Shown here: positions 37,909 to 46,914 of the stretch, one piece after another | Numbering within the stretch: the first letter of the stretch is position 1 | Layout of the letters: the number at the start of each line of letters is the position of its first letter | Assembly (NCBI GenBank): GCA_938007995.1 | Contig: CALLLW010000006.1 | Location: 62,001-126,000, forward strand | Direction: 5' to 3' | Origin: an uncultured Granulosicoccaceae bacterium | GTDB taxonomy: Bacteria > Pseudomonadota > Gammaproteobacteria > Granulosicoccales > Granulosicoccaceae | DNA: 64,000 nt | Program-made: the position numbers and the translations under genes | The notes under the pieces: model-generated | What the model was told of the DNA's origin: nothing | The model's database searches: none | What the model saw: the letters and a program-made list of their open reading frames with translations, nothing else

Positions 37909-40125
37909 GTGGCGGTGCAGTCACTGGCACGTTCCACTGGTGGCAAATCCGGCCGCACATCTGCAGTTTCAGAAAAAGTGGTGAGCCGACACCAGTTTCC
38001 GGACATTGAAGACCTCTGCACCCTGATGCAGAGGCGCTTTGACGAAACTCAAATCGACGAAGTCAGAGCCGCCTACAAACAGGCCGAACGCGCTCATGTC
38101 GGCCAGAGCCGTGTCAGCGGCGAACCCTATATCTCACATCCGCTGGCAGTCGCCAGAATTGTATTCGAACTGAATATGGATCATCGCAGCGTCATGGCGG
38201 CGTTGCTGCACGATGTTGTCGAAGATACCACGGTGTCTATTGAGCAGATAACCGAGCAGTTCGGCGATGATGTCGCACTGCTGGTTGATGGATTGAGTAA
38301 GCTCACGCACCTGAAATTCAAATCACGAGCGGAAGCGCAGGCGGCAAACTTTCAGAAAATGCTGCTCGCCATGGTCGATGACATTCGAGTCGTTCTGATC
38401 AAACTCTCTGACCGCATTCACAACATGCGAACGCTCGGCGTGATGCCGGATGAAAAGCGCCGCCGCATTGCCCGTGAAACGCTTGAGGTCTACGCGCCTA
38501 TCGCCAACAGGCTTGGCATCTACCGAATGAAAAATGAACTCGAGGATCTCGGGTTCAAAGCACTATATCCTGCGCGCCACCGGGTGTTGGCTGAAGCGGT
38601 TAATAAAAGACAAAAAGACCGGGTTGAGTTAGTCCAGAAGTTCGAGATAGTCGCCAAGTCAAAACTTGAAGAAGCGGGTATCGATGCTGAAGTACACGGC
38701 CGCGAAAAGCATCTCTACAGCCTGTATCAGAAAATGCGGAAAAAGCGCTCTGCATTTGAAGACATATTCGATATGTTTGCAGTCCGTGTGGTGGTCAATA
38801 CCATTGACGAATGTTACCGGGCGCTGGGAATCATGCATCAGGTGCACAACCCGTTACCCAAGCAGTTTAAAGACTATATTGTTATTCCGAAGAGTAACGG
38901 CTATCAGTCACTGCATACCGTGTTGTTGAGCCCTGCAGCTGTACCCATAGAAGTACAGATCAGAACCCGTGAGATGGATCGCTTTGCAGAAACCGGCGTT
39001 GCTGCTCACTGGATGTATAAAGAAGGCCAATCCAACAGTGCGCAACAGCGTGCACACCAGTGGCTGACAAGCTTACTGGATATCAATGACACCAGTGAAG
39101 ACACACTGGAGTTTTACGAGAACGTAAAAGTCGATCTGTTTCCTGAAGAAATCTATGTATTTTCGCCAAAGGGCGATATCTATCGCTTGCCGCAGGGTGC
39201 CACCGCTGTTGATTTTGCCTACCAGGTGCATTCCGATATCGGTAACAGTTGCCTGACCGCCAAAATTGATCGCAAGCCAGTGTCGTTGAGTATGCCGCTT
39301 GAGTCCGGTCAGACTGTTGAGATCATACGTTCAAACACACAGCGCCCGAGCCCGCACTGGTTGAACTTTGTTGTCACACCTAAAGCGCGTAGTGCGGTCA
39401 GAAACTTTATCAAGCATCAAAGTGAAGACAAGACTATTGAGTTTGGTACTACCCTGATGAACAGAGCACTCAGGCGGCACAACACAAAGATTGATGACGT
39501 TGATCCGACAGCGATCGAATCCCTGTTAAAGCAGATGGAGCTTGATGATCTTCCGGCTCTGTATAAAGAGCTCGGACTTGGCAATCAGATCCCCAGTATG
39601 GTGGCGACCTGGTTACTCAACGAAGGTGAGCTTAGTGCCGAAGCCGTGCGCAAGGTACCGGTAAATAGAGAATCTGATCCCGGACCGTTAATCGTTGAAG
39701 GCGGTGAAGATGCGATCATCTCTCTGGCTAAATGCTGTCAGCCTATTCCAGGCGATAATATTCAGGGCATGATCACTGCCGGCCAGGGCGTGCTGGTGCA
39801 CCGCACCGAGTGTCAGAATGTAGCCCGTCAGCGACGCCGTGCCAAAGAGTGGGTTGCTGTGGTCTGGAGTACTGATACCAGTGGCTCATTCCAGACTAAT
39901 GTCATCGTAGAAATTAACAACGTGCCGGGTGTGCTTGCCAAGGTCGCCAATGTGATGTCAGAGATGGATTCCAATATCGAAGATATCCGTTTTGATCGCA
40001 GTAACGAAGCAATCAGTATTCTAAACTTTACCATCAGTGTTGCTGATAGAAACCACCTCGGCCGGTTGATTAAACGGGTTAGAAGTCTGTACGCGGTGCA
40101 TCGTGCCCGACGCGCAAAGTCCTGA
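37909..40125 (+). CDS. spoT: Bifunctional (p)ppGpp synthetase/hydrolase SpoT
   Basis: A RelA/SpoT-family enzyme that makes and breaks (p)ppGpp. Domains in order: the HD hydrolase with MAALLHDVVEDT, the nucleotidyltransferase with FKDYIVIPKSNGYQSLHT and VEVQIRTREMD, a TGS domain (EEIYVFSPKGDIYRLPQGATAVDF), and a C-terminal ACT domain (VIVEINNVPGVLAKVANVMSEM). The intact HD motif supports SpoT/Rel rather than RelA. The start is uncertain: a TTG at 37840, GTGs at 37909 and 37981 are all in frame and none has a strong ribosome site. I give 37909 (738 residues); E. coli SpoT has 702. Confidence 0.93.
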   Translation: MAVQSLARSTGGKSGRTSAVSEKVVSRHQFPDIEDLCTLMQRRFDETQIDEVRAAYKQAERAHVGQSRVSGEPYISHPLAVARIVFELNMDHRSVMAALLHDVVEDTTVSIEQITEQFGDDVALLVDGLSKLTHLKFKSRAEAQAANFQKMLLAMVDDIRVVLIKLSDRIHNMRTLGVMPDEKRRRIARETLEVYAPIANRLGIYRMKNELEDLGFKALYPARHRVLAEAVNKRQKDRVELVQKFEIVAKSKLEEAGIDAEVHGREKHLYSLYQKMRKKRSAFEDIFDMFAVRVVVNTIDECYRALGIMHQVHNPLPKQFKDYIVIPKSNGYQSLHTVLLSPAAVPIEVQIRTREMDRFAETGVAAHWMYKEGQSNSAQQRAHQWLTSLLDINDTSEDTLEFYENVKVDLFPEEIYVFSPKGDIYRLPQGATAVDFAYQVHSDIGNSCLTAKIDRKPVSLSMPLESGQTVEIIRSNTQRPSPHWLNFVVTPKARSAVRNFIKHQSEDKTIEFGTTLMNRALRRHNTKIDDVDPTAIESLLKQMELDDLPALYKELGLGNQIPSMVATWLLNEGELSAEAVRKVPVNRESDPGPLIVEGGEDAIISLAKCCQPIPGDNIQGMITAGQGVLVHRTECQNVARQRRRAKEWVAVVWSTDTSGSFQTNVIVEINNVPGVLAKVANVMSEMDSNIEDIRFDRSNEAISILNFTISVADRNHLGRLIKRVRSLYAVHRARRAKS

Positions 40126-40170
40126 TCTTCGATATACTCGTGGTGAGCGGGCCACAATCACGAGAAAGTC

Positions 40171-40554
40171 ATGTCAAAAGAGATCATCGCAACCCAAAAT
40201 GCACCGGGCGCTATTGGCGCTTATTCGCAAGCGGTAAAAGCCGGTAATACAGTGTATGTTTCCGGTCAGATCCCGCTGGTGCCTTCAACCATGGAGGTGG
40301 TAGAAGGTGATGTCGTAGCACAGATCAGGCAGGTATTTGAAAATCTCACTGCCGTGTGTGAGGCAGCTGGAGGTGGCTTGCACGATATTGTCAAACTCAC
40401 TGTTTATTTAACAGATCTGAAAGACTTCGGTCATGTGAATGATGTGATGGCGGAGTTTTTCAAGGAGCCGTATCCGGCCCGTGCAGCGATTGGTGTGGCG
40501 CAACTGCCAAAAGACGTACCGGTCGAGGTCGACGCGATTATGGTTCTCGCCTGA
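40171..40554 (+). CDS. ridA: 2-iminobutanoate/2-iminopropanoate deaminase RidA
   Basis: A 127-residue trimeric YjgF/RidA protein that hydrolyses reactive enamines and imines made by PLP enzymes. Marks: [23 protein letters not shown], then [19 protein letters not shown], and [25 protein letters not shown] with the conserved Arg. It sits between spoT and recG, its usual place in many gammaproteobacteria. Confidence 0.95.
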   Translation: MSKEIIATQNAPGAIGAYSQAVKAGNTVYVSGQIPLVPSTMEVVEGDVVAQIRQVFENLTAVCEAAGGGLHDIVKLTVYLTDLKDFGHVNDVMAEFFKEPYPARAAIGVAQLPKDVPVEVDAIMVLA

Positions 40555-40603
40555 TCGCGTTTAAAAATATTTCTTTATAAATCTCTGTTAGCGTACTGGC
40601 TGT

Positions 40604-42691
40604 ATGGATCTGGCATCTGTTCCGGTTACCAGGCTTAAAGGTGTCGGTCCGAAGCTTGCCGATAAACTCAAGCGATTAAAAATTTCATCGCTGCAGGACG
40701 TGCTGTTTCATCTGCCTTTGCGTTATCAGGATCGAACCCGGCTGGTACCAATTGCAGAACTGATACCTGGCATCGAGGTGATGACGACAGGTGTTGTTGT
40801 GACCTGCGAAGTATTGTTTAGACGGCGCCGGTCTTTGCTTTGTGTGATCGCTGATCAGCAGGGCAATCAGCTGGCACTGCGATTTTTCCATTTCAATCAG
40901 CAACAGCAGCAACGATTGCGAGTTGGCGTGCAGGTGCAGTGTTATGGCGAAGTACGCCGTGGCCCGCAACTACTGGAAATGGTGCATCCTGAATTCCAGA
41001 CCCTGGCTGCTAATGTGTCTGCGAGTATCTCCGATGATGCACTGACGCCCGTGTATCCGGTGACTGAAGGTTTGCATCAGTTATCAATGCGCAAAATAAC
41101 TGATGCGGCACTGCAGCAGTTGCGGTCTTCCGATGTGCAAGAGTTGCTGCCATTAAGTGCACAACATGCTGCAAATCATAGTGTGTCATTAAAAAAAGCG
41201 CTGATAACGGTACATCGCCCTGATTCCAGTGACGATATCGATGCGCTGTTGCAGGGCAAACACGCTGCAGTACAGAGGCTGGTGCTTGAAGAATTGGTTG
41301 CACATCGTTTAAGTGTGCAGCAGATTCGCAACGCAATAAAAAAACAGCGCGCGCCATTGTTAAAGCCTTCAGGTAACCTGCCTCAACAACTGATCAGCTC
41401 GCTGCCGTTTACACTGACCAATGCGCAGCTGCGAGTCATAGAAGAAATACGCGCCGATATTGGCAGTGGTTTGCCGATGCTCAGACTCGTACAGGGTGAT
41501 GTGGGCTCCGGTAAGACACTGGTTGCCGCAGCAGCTGCAGCTTGTGTTGTGGATTCCGGCTATCAGGTAGCGGTAATGGCACCTACCGAAATACTTGCAG
41601 AGCAGCACTTGTTAAGTTTTAGCAGCTGGTTCGATCCTCTGGGTGTGAAAATAGGCTGGTTAAAGGGCAAGCTGACAGCAAAGCAGAAACGTGCAGAACT
41701 TGAGTCGATTGCATCAGGCCAGGCTAGAATTGTTGTAGGTACCCATGCCTTGTTTCAGCAGGATGTTGTCTTTAAAGATCTTGGATTAACCATTGTTGAT
41801 GAGCAACATCGTTTTGGCGTACACCAGCGATTGTCGCTGCGTGAAAAAGGTGTTGCAGGCAATATTGTGCCGCATCAGCTAACCATGACAGCAACGCCTA
41901 TCCCGCGAACACTGGCAATGACCAGCTATGCAGATCTGGATTATTCGGTCATCGATGAATTGCCCCCCGGTCGACAGGCAATCACCACTGTGGCGATTCC
42001 CAATGCACGCCGTGTTGAAGTGATAGAGCGGGTTGCACAGGCGGTTAAAGAAGGGCGGCAGGTCTACTGGGTATGCACGTTGATAGAAGAGTCTGATGCT
42101 CTGCAAGCCAGTGCCGCCGAAGACACCTGTGTTGAGTTACAGGAATACCTTGCAGATACACGCGTGTCACTGGTGCATGGAAGAATGCATGCCACTGAAA
42201 AAGAAGCGGCCATGCAGCAATTTAAAAATCATCATACAGACTTGCTGGTAGCAACAACGGTTATTGAAGTGGGAGTTGATGTCCCGAACGCTTCATTGAT
42301 TATTATTGAAAATGCAGAACGGTTGGGTTTATCCCAGTTGCATCAGCTGCGTGGTCGCGTTGGGCGGGGTCACAAGCAAAGCAGTTGTGTGTTGTTGTTT
42401 GAACAAGGTTTGAGCCAGCGAGCGCGTGATCGCATTAGTACACTGCGTGAGAGTAACGATGGATTCTATATTGCAGAACGTGATCTCGAACTGCGTGGTG
42501 CAGGTGAGGTGCTTGGCACACGGCAAACCGGTGCGGCACAGTTTAGAATTGCAGATCTGATGCGGGACAAAACACTGTTGCCAACCGTTAAAAATATCAG
42601 TGATGATATTACCGAGCACCACCCTGAGAACATAATGCCGTTAATTATGCGCTGGCTTGGAGAGGAATCACCTGAGTACGGCAATGTGTAG
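40604..42691 (+). CDS. recG: ATP-dependent DNA helicase RecG
   Basis: A 695-residue branch-migration helicase for stalled forks and recombination intermediates. It has the N-terminal wedge/OB region (VTRLKGVGPKLADKLKRLKI), the Walker A LVQGDVGSGKTLVAAA, the DEQH box IVDEQHRFGVHQR, TMTATPIPRTLAM, and QLRGRVGRGHKQSSC. Length is normal. A 13-bp direct duplication (GAGTACGGCAATG at 42674 and 42691) surrounds the stop codon. Confidence 0.96.
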   Translation: MDLASVPVTRLKGVGPKLADKLKRLKISSLQDVLFHLPLRYQDRTRLVPIAELIPGIEVMTTGVVVTCEVLFRRRRSLLCVIADQQGNQLALRFFHFNQQQQQRLRVGVQVQCYGEVRRGPQLLEMVHPEFQTLAANVSASISDDALTPVYPVTEGLHQLSMRKITDAALQQLRSSDVQELLPLSAQHAANHSVSLKKALITVHRPDSSDDIDALLQGKHAAVQRLVLEELVAHRLSVQQIRNAIKKQRAPLLKPSGNLPQQLISSLPFTLTNAQLRVIEEIRADIGSGLPMLRLVQGDVGSGKTLVAAAAAACVVDSGYQVAVMAPTEILAEQHLLSFSSWFDPLGVKIGWLKGKLTAKQKRAELESIASGQARIVVGTHALFQQDVVFKDLGLTIVDEQHRFGVHQRLSLREKGVAGNIVPHQLTMTATPIPRTLAMTSYADLDYSVIDELPPGRQAITTVAIPNARRVEVIERVAQAVKEGRQVYWVCTLIEESDALQASAAEDTCVELQEYLADTRVSLVHGRMHATEKEAAMQQFKNHHTDLLVATTVIEVGVDVPNASLIIIENAERLGLSQLHQLRGRVGRGHKQSSCVLLFEQGLSQRARDRISTLRESNDGFYIAERDLELRGAGEVLGTRQTGAAQFRIADLMRDKTLLPTVKNISDDITEHHPENIMPLIMRWLGEESPEYGNV

Positions 42692-42703
42692 AGTACGGCA
42701 ATG
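42674..42703. repeat. 13-bp direct repeat around the recG stop
   Basis: GAGTACGGCAATG occurs at 42674-42686 and 42691-42703, 4 bp apart. The first copy encodes the last residues of RecG (EYGN), the second is beyond the stop. Confidence 0.8.
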
Positions 42704-42720
42704 CTGAGCAGGCAGATGGT

Positions 42721-43368
42721 TTAACCGTTATTAATTTTTTTGTAGTCAACTGCCCGTATAAGCAGCACGGCAAGTCCGCCGGCCAGCATGCCATATAAGT
42801 GAGCGTTAACAATCACATTGCCACCGGTGATTTTCTCACTTGATTCAACAGCGCCATAGATCTGTTCCCAGGTCACTTTGCCAATCGTATAAGCGCCGAT
42901 CAGGCATGCAATGGGCTTGTGGTTTCTGAACTCCGCAATTGCCCCGCCCAGCAGCAATCCGTACAGAGCGCCGGACAAGCCAACGTACCAAACGAGATGT
43001 GGGTCAAAAATCAGTAGTCCGAAGCCAACGCCGAGCATTGAAATAATACCGGTGAATGCCCATTGTGTGGCAGTGAGGGCGTGCGCCAACAGCAGCGTGA
43101 TCATGCCGAGACCGGCCAGATTTAACAACAGATGTGGATAACCCAGATGCACCAGATTGCCGGTCAGGATTCGCCACCATTGGCCTGATTCCAGTATTTC
43201 TGCGCGCCCGAAACGTAGAGGTACCGCCAGATCCAGCACTTGAAAAGCAAGGCATGCAGCAGCGATCAGTGCAGCCAGTAGCCATGTTTTCATATTACTT
43301 GCATGGTTAGACGCTATAACTGTTGAGTCTGGTAGTGAAGAGTCTGCGTCAGTGGGTTTTTCGGGCAT
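42721..43368 (-). CDS. rrtA: Rhomboid-family protease, probable rhombosortase
   Basis: A 215-residue intramembrane serine protease with about six hydrophobic segments. The pattern WWRILTGNLVHLGYPHLLLNLAGL and the catalytic-serine motif GLSGALYGLLLGG, with a histidine in the last helix (NAHLYGMLAGG), match rhombosortases, which cut proteins with a GlyGly-CTERM tail exported by type II secretion. Classic members have His after GLSGxL; here it is Tyr. The gsp operon starts just upstream in the other direction. No GlyGly-CTERM protein is visible in the window. It could be a general rhomboid instead. Confidence 0.8.
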   Translation of the reverse strand: MPEKPTDADSSLPDSTVIASNHASNMKTWLLAALIAAACLAFQVLDLAVPLRFGRAEILESGQWWRILTGNLVHLGYPHLLLNLAGLGMITLLLAHALTATQWAFTGIISMLGVGFGLLIFDPHLVWYVGLSGALYGLLLGGAIAEFRNHKPIACLIGAYTIGKVTWEQIYGAVESSEKITGGNVIVNAHLYGMLAGGLAVLLIRAVDYKKINNG

Positions 43369-43590
43369 GGTTTTTTACTATCGAACTCGGTTCATTGGCC
43401 CGGATTTATCAAACAGTAACCGGTGCAAGCTGCACGGTCGCTATAATTTGACACCCGGAGCTTATGCGGCAGACTCCAGGCCTTGGCCGGGCGAAACAAT
43501 TAACGAACAAGAATCATTGTAGAGGGAACAAGTGAAGTTCTCGCTCGTCTGATTCTACACCAACGATTTAGATCAACTCGGAGTTGAACA

Positions 43591-44061
43591 TTGAATTCAA
43601 GAACCTTACCTGCGGTAACTGCAAGCACCGTTAGAAGACAATCCGGCTTCAGCCTGATTGAATTGATTGCCGTGGTGGCGATTCTGGGCATATTAGCAGC
43701 GGTAGTCGCGCCAAACATTCTTGGTGCGCCGGGCAAGGCGCGTGTTACGCGTGCGAAAACTGACATCACTGCCATTGTTAGCGCGTTGCAGACTTACAAA
43801 CTGGATAATTTTAATTTCCCGACCACGGATCAGGGTCTGCAGGCGCTGGTGGAGCAACCGACTGGTGATCCGGAAGCACCCAACTGGCAGGATGGTGGTT
43901 ACCTGACCAGCATGCCCAAGGATCCATGGGGTCGCGACTATCTTTATGTTAGTCCGGGTGAAAATGGCGACATTGATGTTTATACCCTGGGAGCCGATGG
44001 TCAGACCGGCGGTGAAGGTGAAAATGCCGACATCGGCAATTGGGAAGAGAGCTCGTCATAG
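43591..44061 (+). CDS. gspG: Type II secretion major pseudopilin GspG
   Basis: A 156-residue major pseudopilin. After a short basic leader comes the prepilin peptidase site SGFSLIELIAVVAILGILAAVV (Glu at +5), then KARVTRAKTDITAIVSALQTYKLDN, FPTTDQGLQALVEQP and DPWGRDYLYVSPG, with calcium-site-type acidic residues near the end. It starts with TTG at 43591, with GGAG eight bases before. First gene of the gsp cluster here; gspC, D, E and F are not adjacent. Confidence 0.95.
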   Translation: MNSRTLPAVTASTVRRQSGFSLIELIAVVAILGILAAVVAPNILGAPGKARVTRAKTDITAIVSALQTYKLDNFNFPTTDQGLQALVEQPTGDPEAPNWQDGGYLTSMPKDPWGRDYLYVSPGENGDIDVYTLGADGQTGGEGENADIGNWEESSS

Positions 44062-44091
44062 ACAACACAAGCGGCAGACAGAGCTAAGAGC

Positions 44092-44685
44092 GTGATTCAG
44101 CGTGCACAACGCAGGCCCGTAAAGTACAGGCCCAAAAAGCACAGGCCCAAAAAGCACAGGCAACGTGGCTTCAGTCTGCTAGAGCTGATTGTCGTTATTG
44201 CGATCATGGCGACTGTCACTGGCGTGATCATTCCACGTATCAACTTCGGTGGTGATAAAAAGCAAATACAGACTGAAGCCACAAGGCTAGCCGAGCTGTT
44301 TCGACGTGCCTCTGATGAATCGATCTTCAAAAGCGCTGAACTTGGTATTCTGTTCACTGACAGTGACTACCAGTTTTTGAAGCTTGAAGGTGGCAACCGG
44401 GAAGGTAAATGGGTGCAGTTTGAAAGCAACATGTTTCGAAAACGTGAGTGGCCGGATGGTTTTGAAGTTGAACTGCAGGTAGCCGGTGTACCGGTAGTGC
44501 TGGAAGCTTCGGAAGAAGTCGAGTTCGACGAGAAAACCCGACCTCAGGTCATGGTGCTTTCCAATGGTGAAATTATGCCTGATTTCAAGATCATCATCGA
44601 CAAAGGCATACTGGATGATCGCTGGATGGTTGCCACTGGTGTTGATGACCTGATAGAGCTGGGCATCGAAGGAGAAGCGTTTTGA
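44092..44685 (+). CDS. gspH: Type II secretion minor pseudopilin GspH
   Basis: A 197-residue minor pseudopilin with the processing site RGFSLLELIVVIAIMATVTGV and a GspH-type body (LAELFRRASDESIFKSAELGILF). Its leader is unusual: about 25 very basic residues with a tandem RPxKx pentapeptide (RPVKY, RPKKH, RPKKH) encoded by a 15-bp repeat. The start is GTG 44092. It ends 4 bp inside the start of gspI. Confidence 0.9.
   Translation: MIQRAQRRPVKYRPKKHRPKKHRQRGFSLLELIVVIAIMATVTGVIIPRINFGGDKKQIQTEATRLAELFRRASDESIFKSAELGILFTDSDYQFLKLEGGNREGKWVQFESNMFRKREWPDGFEVELQVAGVPVVLEASEEVEFDEKTRPQVMVLSNGEIMPDFKIIIDKGILDDRWMVATGVDDLIELGIEGEAF
44112..44156. repeat. 15-bp in-frame repeat in the GspH leader
   Basis: Three units, CAGGCCCGTAAAGTA (44112), CAGGCCCAAAAAGCA (44127) and the same again (44142), encode a basic pentapeptide repeat. 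Being a multiple of three, copy changes would lengthen the cytoplasmic leader without a frameshift. Confidence 0.88.
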
Positions 44686-45086
44686 CGGTATTACCACATC
44701 AGCGCGGATTTACTCTGATGGAAATACTTGTGGCGTTGGCCATCATTGCTGTCGTGCTCGGTGCATTGGTGCAGGCAGCCGGTGCATCAGCGTCAAATGC
44801 CGGGCGTATCCGCGACAAATCAGTTGCACAGTGGATCGCTTCCAACCGACTTGCCGAAATGCAGCTAGCCGGCACCTTCCCGGACACCGGTACAAAAACC
44901 GGTGAAGCCGAAATGCTCGGCCAGGTCTGGCACTGGAAAACCCGTGTGCAAAACGTAGAAGACGACGATCTGCGGCGGGTTGATATTGAAGTACGCAAAA
45001 ACGCTGATGCGCAGAATCCAATCAGCACAATCGCAGGCTTTGTTAATCATCCGCAGTTGCAAAGTCGCAATACGGCTCAACCCTGA
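44682..45086 (+). CDS. gspI: Type II secretion minor pseudopilin GspI
   Basis: A 134-residue minor pseudopilin with the site RGFTLMEILVALAIIAVVLGAL and the family follow-up SVAQWIASNRLAEMQL. The TTG start overlaps the gspH stop (TTGA), an arrangement for coupled translation. GspI starts the assembly of the pseudopilus tip with GspJ and GspK. Confidence 0.92.
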   Translation: MTVLPHQRGFTLMEILVALAIIAVVLGALVQAAGASASNAGRIRDKSVAQWIASNRLAEMQLAGTFPDTGTKTGEAEMLGQVWHWKTRVQNVEDDDLRRVDIEVRKNADAQNPISTIAGFVNHPQLQSRNTAQP

Positions 45087-45120
45087 TACACTGCGTAAAC
45101 AAGTTGCACTGTCCATCCCT

Positions 45121-45732
45121 ATGCGCCAACGTGGTTTTACATTACTCGAACTGATCGTTGCGATTGCTATTCTGGCAATCATGGCAGGGGCTACCTATGC
45201 CGGTTGGTTCAACGTCACCCGTATTGCGCAAAGCTCCGAACGAGTCGCCGAGCAATACGATTCTCTGGAGCGAACTTTCTACTGGCTGCAGGAAGATTTC
45301 GAACAGATTGTTGACCGCGATATGGTTGATGAGCTGGGTGGCAAACGCAAAAGCCTTGAAATCAGCCAGGCCGGTGAGTTTGTTGTTGCCGTCACTCGTG
45401 GTGGCTGGGGTAATCCGGCGTTGTTGCAATTGCCGCCGCGCAGCGACTTGCAGCGCGTGGCCTATATTCTAGATGATGAACAACGGCTGCTGAGGCGCTA
45501 CTGGTACCATGTTGACCGCTTCGATGCGAATGCATTCAGTGAAAGAAAGCTGCTGGATAACGTTGAATCATTTACTTTTCGATTTCTTGATTTGCGCGGT
45601 GAGTGGCATACCGCATGGCCGCCGGAAAGTGTCACCGATGAAGATTTCGCCGAGCTGCCGGTTGGTGTTGAAGCGACAGTTGAAGTGGCAGGTGTTGGTG
45701 AGTTAAATCGCTTGTTTGTGTTGCCCTACTAA
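45121..45732 (+). CDS. gspJ: Type II secretion minor pseudopilin GspJ
   Basis: A 203-residue minor pseudopilin. The prepilin site is RGFTLLELIVAIAILAIMAGATY; the body has LERTFYWLQEDFEQIVDRD and LPPRSDLQRVAYIL, then FRFLDLRGEWHTAWPP. The frame is open 47 codons upstream within gspI, but the ATG at 45121 gives the short leader MRQRGF usual for the family. No strong ribosome site is present; coupling to gspI is likely. Confidence 0.9.
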   Translation: MRQRGFTLLELIVAIAILAIMAGATYAGWFNVTRIAQSSERVAEQYDSLERTFYWLQEDFEQIVDRDMVDELGGKRKSLEISQAGEFVVAVTRGGWGNPALLQLPPRSDLQRVAYILDDEQRLLRRYWYHVDRFDANAFSERKLLDNVESFTFRFLDLRGEWHTAWPPESVTDEDFAELPVGVEATVEVAGVGELNRLFVLPY

Positions 45733-45749
45733 TCCGATTAGCCATCAAG

Positions 45750-46883
45750 ATGCATTATTCATCCAGCAAACAGTTTAAAAGACAGTGTGGTGCCGCACTG
45801 GTCACTACGTTGCTGATGGTCGCGTTGATTACTGTCACGGTAACCGCAATGGCGGTTAAGCAGCAGCGCTCAATTCAGCTGGCGCAAAACCGCCAGACAC
45901 AGTTGCAGCTGCGAAATCTTGCCGGTGCCGGAGAACGGTTTGCGATGGCAGTGCTTCGGCGTGACCACCAGGATGGCGAGCGTAACAACTCTGACAGCAC
46001 CGAAGACTTCTGGGCGCAGAGTCTGCCGCCGGTACCGGTCGATGGTGCGACTGTCGAAGGTTGTGTGATTGATCTGAATGGAAAATTCAATCTCAATAAT
46101 CTGGTTGATGTAGAAGGCAATGCAGACGAGCAGGAGTTTCAGCTGTTGCAGCGCTTATTGACTGCCCTGACAATCGACTCAACCAAAGCTGAAGCTATAA
46201 GAGACTGGATAGACCCGGATATCGACGCAACTGGCGCTAATGGTGCCGAGGATGATTTCTATACCGGCCAGACACCTTCATACCGTGCCGCCAACGGCCC
46301 GATGGTCAGTCCCACCGAGTTGCTGCTGGTAAAAGGCTTTAGAGTCACTGATGAGGGTGGACTAGATGACTATGACGTTCTGCTGCCTCACATCACAACG
46401 CTGCCAGAAGCCACTGCGATCAACGTTAATACCGCATCCAGCTCGGTACTCGCATCACTGGCACCGCACGTTGCGGCTATTGCAGATGAGATAAGTGTTG
46501 TAGACGATGAATACTGGCAGGAATTTCCGAGCTGCCCTGAAGGCGGTGGCTTGCTCGATACCTTGCTTAATGCTGATGACGAAGGCGCAGACCAAAGCGC
46601 TGACAATGGTTCTCAGGTGGCTGAAGGTGATGCTGAGCAGGAAGAGGACGAAGGCGGTTTTATTTACGAAACTACCGACAGCTTTCTGCAGGATGTGATA
46701 AACCCCGATAATCCGGAAGAGGATCTCGGTGACATCATCGTCGGGGTTAGTAGTGAGTATTATTTGGCACGCGTAACCATCACTCGCGATGATATCACTC
46801 TCACTCAATACACAACTTTCAAACGTGACAACAACGGTGCGGGCACGTTGGAAGTTGTCCGCAGATCACGAGGCGGATTGTAG
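45750..46883 (+). CDS. gspK: Type II secretion minor pseudopilin GspK
   Basis: A 377-residue, large minor pseudopilin. The N-terminus is CGAALVTTLLMVALITVTVTAMAV, lacking the +5 Glu as usual in GspK. The alpha domain follows with LNGKFNLNNLV and the IRDWIDPD segment, and an acidic insertion of about 40 residues (DDEGADQSADNGSQVAEGDAEQ, interrupted here) near 270-300 that looks low-complexity. It caps the pseudopilus with GspI and GspJ. Confidence 0.92.
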   Translation: MHYSSSKQFKRQCGAALVTTLLMVALITVTVTAMAVKQQRSIQLAQNRQTQLQLRNLAGAGERFAMAVLRRDHQDGERNNSDSTEDFWAQSLPPVPVDGATVEGCVIDLNGKFNLNNLVDVEGNADEQEFQLLQRLLTALTIDSTKAEAIRDWIDPDIDATGANGAEDDFYTGQTPSYRAANGPMVSPTELLLVKGFRVTDEGGLDDYDVLLPHITTLPEATAINVNTASSSVLASLAPHVAAIADEISVVDDEYWQEFPSCPEGGGLLDTLLNADDEGADQSADNGSQVAEGDAEQEEDEGGFIYETTDSFLQDVINPDNPEEDLGDIIVGVSSEYYLARVTITRDDITLTQYTTFKRDNNGAGTLEVVRRSRGGL

Positions 46884-46914
46884 TGAGATTTTTGGGTAAC
46901 AGATTGGACTAGCT

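Noticed and set aside
44112-44156. Short tandem repeats considered as a CRISPR remnant
   Set aside because: The units are directly adjacent with no spacers, are in frame in gspH, and encode a pentapeptide repeat.
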